A DNA stretch of 64,000 nucleotides from Spirodela intermedia (Eukaryota; Streptophyta; Magnoliopsida; Alismatales; Araceae), in assembly GCA_902729315.2 (NCBI GenBank), contig LR746264.1, forward strand, positions 2,589,378 to 2,653,377, in the 5' to 3' direction. This document shows, piece after piece, positions 12,001 through 24,875 of the stretch. How positions within the stretch are numbered: the first letter of the stretch is position 1; each line of letters opens with the position of its first letter. The notes below the pieces were generated by a model. That model worked only from the letters and a program-made list of their open reading frames with translations. It was not told where the DNA came from and made no database searches. Position numbers and translations under genes: made by a program.

Positions 12001-13928
12001 TGACATAGAAATAACTTAGGAACCAAAAGAAATTAAACAGGCTGAAGAGGGGATCCACCGAAGAAAATTACTCTTGCTGATGTCTCTTTTCTTCTTGTGT
12101 TGCAGGTTTCTGTTTTTCTGTTAGTTGGAATTACTCTTGCTGGTGCTGCTCTGGGGTACTGGGTAGTGCGCAAATTTGTCCTTTCTGAGGATGGCACTGT
12201 GGATGCTGGAATTGCACAATTTGTAAAGTGGGCTATGCGCATCTTTGGCGTTGTGTTTATTTTTCAGGTAGACTTCTATTTAGCGTTCTTTATTTTTAGG
12301 TTTAATATAAAATAAACTCTTACTAATTGTTTTGCCTATTGTTATTCTTCTGTCTCGTGGTAACCAGCATTATTAAAAATTATTAATGGTGGAAACATGA
12401 AAGGTGTTTAGATTTTGGTTTGCATTCGGATTTTCTTCTGGGCTAAAATTTCAACTTATTGTTCGTCTGATGTTGTTCAACCCATTGTTCATCCGAAATT
12501 TCTCGCAAGTTGCAATGGTACCTTGTGTGTGATTAATTTAAATCAATATCTCGGAATACTTTATAGGATATTTCTAAAAATGATCGTGTACATTTTTTTG
12601 CACAGGGGTATGTGAATTTTGTTTGAAAAGAGACGTTGATATGATCATGTTTCTGTTTTAGCAAAGAAAAAGAGGTGTTAGAGGCTGGATCACGAAACTG
12701 GAATGTAGGACGTAATGGAGAACATAAGGCGTATTAAGTACTATGTTGCATAATGATAATGCATATCCTTTAAAATATTTAATCGTTCAGAAAATTAAAT
12801 TCGGAAAGAGAAGTTCGGCTTATCTGGTCTTTGCAGTCTTATGTTGGGAATTTTATTGTTTTTCGTTCCTCTCTGTCGAGATGCTCTGGTCTGCAGAAGT
12901 GCATGGTACGGCTTTGCTTCGAAATATTCTTGTAGTCTTTTCCTCTTAACGTAGAAAGCACGCCACTGCGTTTATGATGCTTTTTTCATGCCAGAGCACT
13001 CTCGATTCCGTCCTAGCAGTGGCGACACTGGCTCTTTTCTGGAGTGTGCGCTCTGCAATTTCTTTGTTCAGCCGTTGGCTAAGATCGGGGTAAGTTCAAC
13101 GTCCCAGCATACCTCTGCTTTCCCAAGTTCCCAGCTCACAAGAGATATTATCTGAGAAAACTCTGGCGATGTTACCCATTACAGAAATCAGGGAAATTCA
13201 GCGAATTTAAATATATGGGAACTGGAGACTAGGAAGCTAAACCGCAGGCGAGCTGAATTTCTGAGCCGCTCTCCTAAGAGAGGCTCTAGGAAGCCTTTTC
13301 TGACCAGCCCTGATAGTCCTTATGCATGGTCTGGCTCCCCAACCAAAGGTATGTGCATTTCAGTCTTCTTCTCCCATGTTACACACGCTTCAGCAAAGGC
13401 CGCAGCATTTTAAGTTTATCTTCATCTAAATAGTTTATAGGATATGAATAATCCCTGGGATTCCCTATTTCAGGCTTGTTCTTATGAACATCAGGACTCC
13501 GAAATCAACTAGAATATTAAATCCATATCTACATGCTTTCATGCGCAAACTGTGTGTATGTGTGTGAATCCTCAAAAAAGTTATCTCCTTTGGGCATTTC
13601 AGCGTTGATATATTCGACGCCCGGCAAGAGAAGGGGCGCTCGGCAGGTGGACTACTACTCCACCTTTCACAGGACGCCCACGCGGCACAGGTTCTCCAAG
13701 AATGAGTGGGACAGCTTCACCCGTGAGTCCACCCGGGAGGCCCTCGCGGAGCTGGCCTCGACGCCCGACTTCTCCAACTGGATCGCTGAGAACGCCCACC
13801 GAATCCACCTCACGCCGGAGCAGAGCTCCGATGACGGCGTGGAGAGCAGCTCGGACTCCTCGGAGGCGACGACCGTCGGGGAGGGTGAGGACAGGCTTGG
13901 CTTCTTCGGTCGCTTCATGTCTCACTAG
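6008..13928 (+). CDS. PNET2: NEMP/PNET2 family nuclear-envelope membrane protein
   Basis: Ten exons: 6008-6098, 7551-7776, 7900-8057, 8171-8316, 11260-11322, 11430-11522, 12106-12267, 12995-13089, 13185-13348 and 13603-13928. They give 507 aa with all junctions in frame. The ATG at 6008 opens a signal peptide (residues 1-23 or so, [16 protein letters not shown]). A lumenal beta-rich domain follows, with an [17 protein letters not shown] motif near 104-120. Four to five membrane helices lie between about 164 and 340. The C-terminal tail is hydrophilic, with [12 protein letters not shown] and an acidic serine-rich end. This order matches the DUF2215/TMEM194 (NEMP) family, whose plant members (PNET2) sit in the inner nuclear membrane and contact chromatin and lamina-like proteins. 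The family call is confident. Exon 2 has a NAGNAG acceptor that could drop one alanine, and intron 4 is unusually long at 2.9 kb. Confidence 0.88.
8317..11259 (+). other. Long intron 4 of PNET2, with a compositionally different island
   Basis: This 2.9-kb intron is far longer than the gene's other introns. From about 8780 to 9960 it is richer in G and C than the flanks and contains three loosely related TGGAGA-AATTCT blocks near 8940, 8970 and 9040. An inserted, decayed mobile element would explain it, but no coding motif or terminal repeat was recognised. Confidence 0.45.
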
Positions 13929-14800
13929 GAAACACCGGGTCGGAACCACTGTGTATAAATGCTAACCACCCAGGTCTAGAGTCTTTGGAGTTCATCACCA
14001 TCTTCGTGGAAGTAGGATCTGTCAGTTTGACGCAAATCTTGAATCTTTTATGGCTTGCTCCATTGTCTCATCGTTGACAAGAAAAAGTCAACTATCAACC
14101 GTGTCAAGGTCAAAAAATTGTTTACGAGGGAAGCGGCGATCTTGATGTTACTATTAAAATAAAGAGATTATCTGAAGAGTTCATTTGTTATTACTATGGA
14201 CGTGACATTAAAAATAATGAGAAAGTTAGGGCGATGATGAATCGGTCAACCCCTAAATTTATGATGATTAGAGGGGGGAGATTCTACTGCTAGTGGCCCT
14301 CTTACCCGTTGACATTTTGAACATGTCAAAATTGGTTATCACGCTATTAAAATAATTGTAGGGGGCAGAAAAACTAGTATAAAAATGAATTTTCAGAGAA
14401 AAAATATATTTTAAAAAGGAATTGGGTATCGTACTATGCGTTATTAAAATGAATGATTAATTATTTTAATTTATTATCCAAGCTATTGAGTACATAAATA
14501 ATAATACAGGGTTGCCCTTGAATCCCTGATTTTATCCATTAAAGACGTTGAGAGACGACAATTTCCAGTTGAAGTTTTGCGCCCGGCCCACTTGGTACCG
14601 TTTCCTGAGGAATCCGGGCTCGGAAGCGCCGACGGGGATTTTCGCGCACAAGGCCGTAGGGGAGGAATCCCCGAAAGCGCCCCCAAACGTGAGCCGGATG
14701 CGATGACGTCCGTTCGGATCCCTATTAGTTTCGGGCACGGTGGATCCGATGAGGTCAAACTTGGCCACCCCGTTCCGTTCTCCCCCGCTCCCCTAAACAC
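13929..14800. other. PNET2 3' region and BPM promoter, no gene seen
   Basis: From 13929 to about 14500 the sequence is AT-rich and likely starts with the PNET2 3' UTR. From about 14570 it becomes GC-rich, as expected for the upstream region and 5' UTR of the next gene. Confidence 0.5.
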
Positions 14801-14809
14801 CGGGCCCCC

Positions 14810-14817
14810 TATAAAGA
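14810..14817 (+). promoter_or_regulatory. Probable TATA box of the BPM gene
   Basis: CTATAAAG sits in an otherwise GC-rich stretch, directly after GGGCCCC and about 320 bases before the start codon. That allows a 5' UTR of roughly 290 bases. Confidence 0.5.
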
Positions 14818-15133
14818 AACGGAGCAGATCGCGGTGGACTCAAGAACAAGAAATCCACCAGAGAGAGAAAGACAGGAGAAAGGAGGGTGGGAGGGGAGGT
14901 GCTGGGGAACCCTAAACCTGGGCCCGGCCAATTGCTCGCGTCGTGGAGATCGCCGGAGTTTGGAGCAGGTTCATCACAGATATCCGGCCGTCTTGGTGAG
15001 GAGAAATCCGCGCTTCTCAGGTATCTTCCCTGTGCCGTACTGAACCGAGGGGTCCGGCCGTTCTTGCGGGAGGCGCTCTCATGAGAACGAGCGTCACTGG
15101 GGGACCGTGCTTTGGAGACCGGCGCCGCATGTG

Positions 15134-18100
15134 ATGGCCCTTCCCCCGCATGATATGGGGCTGGCGATGTCACCGACGAGCTCCCGGTCGGTGACGGAGA
15201 CGGTAAACGGTTCCCATAAGTTTGTGATCCAGGGTTATTCCCTGGCTAAGGGGATGGGAGTTGGGAAGCATATCGCGAGCGACACCTTCACGGTCGGGGG
15301 GTTTCAGTGGGCGGTGTACTTTTATCCCGACGGCAAGAATCCCGAGGATAACTCAACGTATGTTTCGGTTTTCATCGCGCTTGCGAGCGAGGGAACAGAC
15401 GTGCGGGCGCTCTTTGAACTCACTCTCGTGGATCAGAGCGGCAAGGGCAACCACAAGGTGCACAGCCATTTTGATCGGTCTTTGGAAAGCGGGCCTTACA
15501 CCCTCAAGTACCGGGGCAGCATGTGGTAATATTTCCGTCCATATAAACGATTTTTCCCTCTCTTAATTAATTCCTACTGCCCTTGGCCAGCGAATAACCC
15601 TGTTTTCCGAACGACAGATCTGACTTATGGCTCCAAGTTTTTCAATACAATGCCTACCCTTAAGAATTGTTAGGTTTGTTGAATGATAGAAGTTCATATG
15701 GCGCTGATTTGCTTATCGTCCCCTACATACCGGGTTATGTTGATTCTATTAATGAGGATGGGAAGTTGAATTATGTACTTTACTATGCTTTAGGCCAACA
15801 TGGCCTCATACTTTGGTTTGAAATGACCCTTCATTTCATATTTTGGACATCGTATCGTGGCTCTAGTGGCTTTGATTTGATCCGAATGCCATTATGGCTC
15901 CGATTTGTTTCACGATTTTTGCTTTCCCTGACAAAGCTGAGACTATTAGTGTGGGGCCTAGACAGGGTAACAAAGTAGGGGACCAAACAAGAATTCAGCC
16001 GGCTGTTCTCGGTGGTGAACCTGTGCTAATTCCAAATTTTTACCCTTGTCTGCGATTTTCTTTATAGCTTCTTTCGAGAGGAGCAATGAGCCACAATGTT
16101 CTTGGATAAATTTATACTTAAACCTGGCACAGTATTGAAGTTCTGTTAATGTGAGCAGGCGTCTTGCATGAATTTTAGCCTGTTATTTGTCACCTGAAAT
16201 TTAACTTGTCACCGTCCATATTTTCTCTGAACATAGAATTCTCTTTGAATAATGTTAGTACAGGATACCTTCAGTAAGTTTTCTGTGGGGTTTCATTACA
16301 CCAAAGGTTGTGTGTGGTCTTTTATGGAAGGTAATTTTAAATTGTGCTCGTATGGGACTCAGTCTAATGAAAGATGTTTTCCGCTATACGTGATTTAGGA
16401 GATATTGTCAATGCCCTCTGGTTGAACAACCTTCAGGAGCGTCTCAAGACATTGCTTTTTTTCTCTTTCCGTGAGTGGAACTCATTCAAGGATTTTTTCA
16501 TGGTTTTGTATGTGATGTAAGTGGATGAAGTATTTGATGATGGTCACGAATAGGTTTATCGTTTTCAAGGGATTTTGAGAAGTCGATTCTTCATTGTATT
16601 TCAGTGGCACAGATCTGAATTGGTTAGAACAATGCTGGATCAAATTGCTGTGTTGATGATGAATCATGTAAAGTTTAAATATTTGAATTTGGTTAACTGC
16701 TTATTTGATTTTTATTCTGCTTATTTTTTATCGTTGCTTATGATTTTGTGGAGATGCAATAATAGTTTCCTTTTTCATTCCATTTCAATTGTAAAATTTT
16801 TATTATTTTTTCGTTTTGTGTAGTTCTTCTGTTGTAGTATGGTACTAACCTTTGCATGAACGGTGAATTATGGTGCCTTGCATTAATTGCTGGAGCCGGC
16901 AGGGCTTATTCTCCTGATTGGAAGGAAAAAGAAAGCATGAAGTTGAGATTAAGCGAGTCTCTAATTGGGTGATACCAAGAATCTGAAAAAAGTTGTGCAG
17001 ATTTGAAGGGGAATATTTGTGCAGTCTCTTCTGTATTTTTTCTTAATGAAATTTTGTCCCTTTTGAACCGGACAACAGCTGTGTAGAAATCTCAGCAAAT
17101 ATAGTTCCATATTACGCCCAAGATTGTGTTGATGAGAGTGATCTTGAGGGATTCTCAAGGTGTACCCCAGATTGTGTATAATTTTTCCGTTGAAGTATGA
17201 GTTATTTCGAAATGTTTGCTTTTTGTTGAAGTTTTTCTTAGAGCATAAGGCTCTATAATATTTCGAAATTTAACTGATGAATTCGCTGTCTTATTGTGTG
17301 CTATTGCGTTTCATAGAATTCCATGGAATGTCACCCTCTCAGAAGAACTATGTGATGACTCATTGTTTGTCATAAGTGTGTATCATATCTGTCCTATATT
17401 CAATAAAATATCGGTATCCACAGTGAGAAATTTATGGGGTTTTTCCGGTTATGATTATGGATACATGAAATAAATACTCTTCAACTTTTTGATATCTGAA
17501 ATACTTACCTCTCCAATCAACCAGCTCTATCATGTGCTTTGTTGCTAACTTGTTTATTTTTTAAATAGGGGCTATAAAAGATTTTTCAGACGAGCTGCAC
17601 TTGAGACATCTGATTTTCTCAAGGATGATTGCTTGAAAATAAATTGCACTGTTGGTGTCGTAGTATCCTCTATGGATTGCTCCAGATTGCATTCCATATA
17701 CATTCCTGAATCTGACATTGGCGATCATTTTGGCATGCTTTTGGATAACCAAGAAGGATCGGATGTTGTATTTGATGTAGCTGGTGAAAAGTTTCATGCT
17801 CACAAATTGGTGTTGGCTGCACGATCTCCTATATTTCGATCTGAGTTTTTTGATTCACCGGGAGATGATAAAAGTGAAGTTGTCATTAGTGACCTGGATC
17901 CCAAAGTTTTTAAGGTGCGATTATTCTGAATTCCCTATTGTTTCTTCGATGATCATGATTAATCTTTGGCTAATAATATTATGATGTGATTTGGTCAGGC
18001 AATGCTGCATTTTATATATACGGACACTCTTTTGGAAGAGGATTTGGCTTCCTCAAACATACCATCTACCTCTTTTATATCTGACTCACTGACGGCAAAG

Positions 18101-18500
18101 CTATTAGCTGCAGCAGACAAATACGATTTGGGAAGGCTCCGTTTGCTGTGTGAGTCGTACCTTTGCAAGGATATATCTGTAAATTCGGTTGCTAGTACAC
18201 TTGCATTGGCAGATCGTTATCATGCCTTGGAGCTTCGAGCTGTCTGCCTAAAATTCGCAGCTGAGAATCTTGCAGGTAAACATTTGGAAGCTCCTTGAAG
18301 TTTATCATTTTGAGAAGATTACTCTATTTTATACAATGCAGTTATGGATATGTATGACTTCTAGGACCTCTTCATTAACTTTGGAATCCTTGCTCGCCTG
18401 CATGTGTTCCTGCATGGAGAGAAGAGTGTTGTCTTGAAGGTGGTAGTGTGTTCAATATACGCCTCACTTTCATTTCTAAAGCAAGTTGATACATGGACTT

Positions 18501-18560
<60 letters not shown>

Positions 18561-19789
18561 CCTCCCTCCCTCCCTCCCATCATTGCTGTTAATTCACTAG
18601 ACAAAAATCCTCATACCAGCTAGAGTTTCTTTGGCCCCTTTTCTGTAGTATTTTGTTTGACATGTCACTTGGGCAGCCTTGGCATATTGGGTTGGGCTGA
18701 AAAGATGTTTTCTTTATGGTTTAGGTCTAGTTATTATACCAGAGGATTGGTGTTCCGGGGAAGCATCATATGAAACTGGGGAAGAGCATCTGCAATCCCA
18801 ATAATTTTTAATGCATCTGCATATGTAGTGGTTTCAGCTCAGAAATTAGTAGTGAGACTCTTTCGGTTTAGAACAAAAAACGAAAAAGGGTTTTAATCCC
18901 GCTCCCCTCTGCTATTTGTCATTAATTAGATACTTCTTTTTATATGCCCTGCTCCGTCCCTTGTTTCTTCCTGTTTGCCTGAATGACATCATTCGTTTTC
19001 CTCCTTTTCCAATGAGGCGTATTTACTGGTCAAATTATCAGTAAAAAGGGAGTCTGTGGGAGCGTGTGGTTAGTCGAAAACTGAAAAAGTGAAGGAAAAA
19101 GGAGCCCTCTGTGCATCATCACTGTCCCAAGGAACTTGCCGTAGGTCCAACCCGAGAAACCAACAACCTCATATTACCCGAGCCTCCCTCCCCCCATGGC
19201 TGAAACTTAACAAACTTAACACATCCATCACCCTCCTCTTTTCTTTGAAATATTCTTGCTTCTCTTGGTACAAAACTCCCCCCCTGAAAGAAGCTTGTGT
19301 GTAAAGCAAGCCTCCTCCGGTGCTGCCACTGTATGCTGCTTGGATGAAACCATGACATTCTCCAAGTATCCAAGGAATAGTAAGTAGTTAGGGTAGGAGG
19401 AGATGGCTGCTTCCACCCAAATCCAACCCTCGGACTTGCTGTCTATAACGACTTTTCTACTTGAGAAAAAAATAAATGGTATTAAGTTGGCCTAGGCCCG
19501 CCCAATCCGTGATGCCGACGGTCCTTTTTATTTGCTGTGTTCTGGTGTGCTCCCCGTCGTGCTGAGAAAAGATGGCGTGGTGTATGGTGGATGCGCAGCG
19601 GTGATGCGGTCTACCGGGTTCGAGTACCTCAAGGAGAACTGCCCGTCGCTGCAGTCGGAGCTGCTGAAGACGGTGGCGGGTTGCGAGGAGGAGTGCAGCA
19701 GCGGCGGCGGCGGCAAGAGCCGCAGCGTCTGGGGCCAGCTCTCCGACGGCGGCGACACCCCCGGCCGAAGGGTAAGGCAACGGACTTGA
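15134..19789 (+). CDS. BPM: BTB/POZ and MATH domain protein (BPM), Cullin3 substrate adaptor
   Basis: Four exons, 15134-15525, 17569-17914, 17999-18275 and 19599-19789, give 401 aa, close to the 400-415 aa of plant BPM proteins. The MATH domain covers about residues 17-150 ([20 protein letters not shown], then [16 protein letters not shown]). The BTB domain begins near 194 ([20 protein letters not shown], followed by [11 protein letters not shown]) and runs to about 310. The conserved BPM tail [16 protein letters not shown] is in the last exon. BPM proteins link Cullin3 ubiquitin ligases to targets such as ERF/AP2, HD-ZIP and MYB transcription factors. I chose the ATG at 15134; an in-frame GTG at 15107 is not a plant start. 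Intron 1 is 2.0 kb, and intron 3 (1.3 kb) holds a long CT microsatellite. Confidence 0.92.
18502..18578. repeat. Compound (CT)n-(CCCT)n microsatellite in BPM intron 3
   Basis: About 55 bases of pure CT run into five or so CCCT units ending at 18578. The tract starts about 225 bases after the exon 3 donor. Confidence 0.95.
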
Positions 19790-20720
19790 CCCATCATCCC
19801 CTGATTTATAGCCAATCCCCCTATGAACGAGAAGCTGGCGGCATCCTCGTGTTGTAAGGTATACATGCTGATGTAGTAGGCACTCTGTACCAGATCTAGC
19901 TGTCTTCATTAAAGAAAAGGGTGGGTCTCTGTGCACTGCTACTACTATAGAGAGAGAGAGAGAGAGAAAGAGATAAGCCGCGATGTCTCTCCGGTGCATG
20001 TGGGCTGGCTGTTGTTCGTCCACTGCGCCTTTGACTTGTAATATTTGGGGGGTCTTTCTCTGCTGACCGGAGGTGCGTTGTTAGCTTGTGAGCTCGATGC
20101 CCAGCCTGAAACTGTGGATCTTGAGGTGACCAGAGGTTGGAACCGTCGGGGAAGAAAGTCGCCGTCAGGGGAAGGACGCAGGACGTACGTTGGATGCTTC
20201 CGGGCCTAATTGGTGTTTGGGGCGGACCAGGTTGACGGCAGGCTCGCGTATCAATAGCCGTTGACTTTACCGTTCTTCGAATCGCCCCGGCTTTGACCTT
20301 TCTTCTTATGTCTTTCCTCAGGGAGCGGAGCCGTCGTCGAGGGACGAGTTCGGGGGCGACTCGGGCCAGCAGCACCAGCGTCGTCGACTAGACCCTGCTC
20401 CTTCCCTCTAAGAGAGATTTGTAGAGAGAGTTGTAGAGAGAGAGAGAGAGAGAGGGAGAGAGTCGTAGTAAGCGCTGACACGCCTTACCCTTTCAGTTTG
20501 TAGACGAGCCCGGTAGGGAGGAGCTCTTGGTCTCCCGCTTCGAATGTCCCCACGGCCTGTCTGAATGACGACCTCGGCCGAGACCTTGGAAGCTTCCCTT
20601 ACAATCTCGGGGCGGGATTTGGCGGGGCAGAGCAAAGCTTCGGAAGCACACCTTACCGGGTTCGTTCAGATAACGCGCTGGGAATGGCTTTAAGCCACCC
20701 ATTCATAGATCTGAAACTTC
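19790..20720. other. BPM 3' region and GC-rich spacer with two GA microsatellites
   Basis: The BPM 3' UTR probably begins here. GA runs lie at 19949-19966 and 20435-20454. Open frames exist on the minus strand, but they run through the simple repeats, lack domains and are not convincing genes. Confidence 0.5.
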
Positions 20721-23700
20721 ATATCGTCGGATCTCCGCCTATGCAGTCCTTCAATATCAGCGTACCCGTTATTGCTTGGAACCATATTAGCGAAATCAAG
20801 CTTCATATCGTGAATTGGAAGTGTAATGACTTGACACTTGATCGTGGCTAGTTCATGTGCCAAACTTCATATTCTTGTAGATGTAAAAAGGTTAGACCCA
20901 TATCAAAGCTTGACAATTGCTCCAATCGTGCCACTCTTACTGGTTAGTCCATATATATTTCAGAGCAAAGGGGATTTTCTTAATAAAATTTGATGATTTT
21001 AAGGTACATGTAAATCTCATTAGTGTCTAAATCATCACCATTTATTTGACTAATATTGTTTTTAGTTCCCTGGAAGGGACTTTTTAGATTCTCCATTCCA
21101 ATTAACAATATTCCACTTTAAAAAGTCAAATTTTATAGTCATGATTTTATGGTTTGATTGAAGTTATAACAATGCAAATGGTTTGCTTTTAAGGCTTGAT
21201 TATTTACCATAAAAAGATGGGAGACATGCAGCTGATCATGCCTCTCGTCATATGTTTGGATGCATGGTTTCATTTGCAACCATAATTTTTTCTGTCTAAT
21301 CCATTAAAGGAACCATATTGAACTCAAATTCCGACATGTCAATGAAATATAAGAATCTGACTCAAATCGCAATCTCAATACCAGCTATATGTGTTTTTCA
21401 TCTCTCTTTGAATCTGATGATTACATTGTTCTGCATATATGTATATAGGTCTACATAGTGTTCATTTAAAAAAAACAAATTGATAAAAATACTTCAAATA
21501 TTCATGCAATAACAAAACAGCTCTAACTATATTGACATCAAGTAGTAAATGATCCATGAATGTCTCCATGTGAGTAAAACATTAAATGATCTGAAATGTA
21601 TTTTAACATTTTTCCTATTTGTTAACTTGCTACATTTTAATGTGGTTATTATAAACATGGAGTTGTTGAATATATAATGACAACACAAGAAACCAAGAGT
21701 GGTGAATCTAACATTTCATGATCTCTAAGATTTTTTATTAATCTTTGAAGATCTATTCACTCATAAGATTTGTAGTGGTTTGATTTACTTGACCTATTTC
21801 ACTTTTTAAAGACTATTCTTAGGTTCTAATTTTTCATAGTAAGATTCCGCTGTACATAAAAGCTTCATCCAGTCTTTACTAGATTTAACATTTCTAGAAA
21901 ACTCAACCAACTCACTTAAAACCCTTCTAGATTCATAGTTCTATGTGGTCAACCAGAAGACCACCCAACTGTTTTCTCCAAAATTCACAACTCAATGGGG
22001 GGATTGGATAAGCACACAACTAATTCGTTCTAAATTCATAGGTTTAAGTCAGCCAACTAGATTACCACCCATCAAATCTGATTTAGACTGAGAACTCTAG
22101 ATTGGCATGAATAAACTCTTCTTGAAGGCTTAAAGTGGAACACTTGGTTGAAGAACTTTTTGAGGCCAAGTTGTTAAATCCTTGATTTCTTGGCTTCAAA
22201 TTTAAGAAACTATCTTCACTATCACTAAAGGCAAGAAAAAAAGTTGCACCTTCAAAATCTTAACTAGCCAAAGGATTAGAATATCTCCTCTTTTTTTGAA
22301 AATATAATTTTAAAAGTATCAATTAAAAAAAAGATAAATAAGTATAAAATCAACAACTAGAAAGCATCAATTCTATGAAATTCAACATAGCATTAACTAT
22401 AACAAAGAGAACAACTTTTGTAATCTTTAAAAACCATTTAAACTTTTAGATTGATTATAAGCCTATTACAAATGCATGTTTATATAATAATGAATAACTA
22501 AAAATAAAATAAATATAACTTTCAGAAGGAGAGATACAGACATTTGTAAGTTGATAGCCAATAATTGCATTTCATGAGAGCAGTTGCCTAATCTCCTCAA
22601 CATCCCCTATTTGTGAAGAAAAAGTGAATACATGTTTGGACTTTACCTTGACATCTTTACTGAGAGGTGCTGATATTTATGAGTTTTATCTATGTGAAGT
22701 CATTGATTTAGTCCTTCAGTACTCTACAACCTATGTTGACAAACATGGAGATGATGTGCACAAATGTAAGCCTTTTCAAGTCATGTAAACTTACAAGAGT
22801 GCTGAGTTTTTTTTGTTGAATCATTGCATTAAAACACAAAATTATCTCAGTGACACATAGCAAATGTTTATAGTTGGAGATAGAGTGCCAATAAACCCAT
22901 CGTGTGAGGATAGAAAATTTAAGATGAAGTAAATGAGAAATGTGATATCTAGATTTTCTGAATTTATCAATAATATTGGTAATTTTTACATGATAAAGAA
23001 ACCCCAATAGGTAGTTAACATTGGCCCATGTCACTTCAAGAAAAAGACAGCTTTTAAACCATTAGAACTTCATTTGAAAAATCAAAAATAAAAAGAAAAC
23101 TATTGAATATAGAAGGAACACTTTCCTCAACAAGAAATATAGAGACCAACAAATACATCAAGTTCAAGCACTTAAAAACATAAAGCAGTTGAGACAAGAG
23201 CCAAATTCCAAATGTGAACTTTGTATACAATAAACCATAAGAAATCAAGCATCAAGAAGGTATGAGCATGAACAAAAAGAATGGTAACTTGTTGTACATT
23301 GTCTTCTAGAGTACGATTATAATCAAGACAATTATAGCTTCAGTTTAAATAAGATTATCATATGTTAATCTCAGTCCCATAAATCTTCAATAGGAAGAAT
23401 TCTCCTTTGATTTGGTCCTCTAGAGTTATGAATTTGGAAGAAGATTCTTCACTAAAAAAATCTTGAGTGTGTTGGAGATTTTAGCCTTTAAATAAGTGGA
23501 CATGTGATGTCACTCACCCAAAAAAAAATCAGATCATTTAAAAAATAATATAGCCCTAAGAAGGCAATGTATTATCTATACAATTTTAGGTCTTTTAATG
23601 TGAATTTTCGTCTTCAACTCACTTTGCACCCTGCACCAACTTTTGCAGTTCTCATTTTTTACATTTACAGGGCATCTTGGTCTCCAACTTTTGGCCTTTC

Positions 23701-24400
23701 TCATTCCTCTCAGTGATTTTTATATTTATGGCATAAAATAAATACCTTAAAAAGTATTGTAAAGGAGAGTAGAACCACAATAATATCATGCATAACTCTA
23801 ACTAACATTCTTAATCACTCTTAATGAATCCACTATCATAGATTGTTTTGTTAGTCATCAATTACATTGAAAATCATTCTTATCTTAAGATCTCATTAGA
23901 AAAGATGACTGATTCATCCTCTGTTCTTAGTTTTTTGTTTCTCATACAAAACCCAACATGACTGAGGTTAACTCCCTAATTATTCTGAAGTCAATTAATA
24001 ATATTTCAATCATAAATTTCTTACTAGTTGTGATATAAAACTCTTTTAAAATTTCTATAGCCAGCTCATGAACATGCATGTTAGGTGAATCTTATAAAGG
24101 AAAGAATATGATGGATGATTCTACTTAAACATTAATAAAGTCCTAATTTATTGTACATTAAGAATAATGTTTGTGGAGAGCTCAACTACCCTTTCAACAT
24201 ATAACTAATGTTTAGAACTAATTCACCATGGATCTTTCCTACTACTATTTTCTTCTTGTTACATTGTTTCCTGAAAGTATTTTAAAATGTAATTAATTTT
24301 ATTTCATAAAGAAGAAAATAGAGTTCATGACAAGTTTGTACAGAACATAAATGACGTAAAGAATGATTCAAACTGTATATTCGATTAATGCTATATATAT
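20720..24400. other. AT-rich spacer, no gene recognised
   Basis: About 3.7 kb with no supported gene. A stretch at about 23585-23710 resembles one at about 62030-62170, which suggests dispersed repetitive DNA. The phrase CTTCATATCGT recurs near 20718 and 20802. Confidence 0.55.
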
Positions 24401-24717
24401 AATATTCACTGCGAAAACAGCTCACCTTTCACAAACCTAGATATCAGCGGGAATTCATCAGTCGCTATAGTGGTATCCCTCCATCCGAGGTCCCTCTTCC
24501 TCTTCTTCGTCTTCACTCGGTGGCCAACAAGTCCAGTCAGCATGCGGCGGTGAGCCCAATCTGGCCCAAATAAAAGATGGCCCAGTACCCGTTGGTTCCC
24601 CCCCCGCAGTGGAGATCGCGGAGCAGCTGACGTGGCAGGGGAAGCGACCACAGACCCCTAGCGGCGGGCCCTGCCATGAGGACGGGGAGGCGCCACTGGC
24701 TTGTGGAGGAGAGAATA

Positions 24718-24735
24718 GGATAAGATCCCTTATCC
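24718..24735. promoter_or_regulatory. Inverted I-box-like pair in the PSBO promoter
   Basis: GGATAAG and CTTATCC form a perfect inverted repeat with a 4-base spacer, about 140 bases before the PSBO start codon. GATAAG is the I-box core known from light-regulated plant promoters. The role here is inferred from sequence and position only. Confidence 0.45.
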
Positions 24736-24875
24736 TCAGAAATCCGGCCGCCGTCTAATCTCCCCCCACCCAATAGAAGAAGAAGAAAGCAAGGGGGTGG
24801 GAAGGTAGAAGAGGAAGAAGACGACGACGAGCGCCGGGAGGTGAGAGGAGAGCAGCTCCCGAGGAGGATCAAAAA

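Noticed and set aside
15107-15133. Upstream extension of BPM
   Set aside because: The frame opens with GTG, not ATG. The first in-frame ATG is at 15134.
19457-20023. 188-codon minus-strand frame over the last BPM exon
   Set aside because: It is antisense to BPM coding sequence and runs through a GA repeat (LSLSLS). No domain is recognisable.
20500-20700. GC-rich stretch suspected to be an rDNA fragment
   Set aside because: I could not match any conserved rRNA word, so no call is made.
22708-23034. 108-codon minus-strand frame in the AT-rich spacer
   Set aside because: No family motif, no splice context, and composition like the surrounding spacer.
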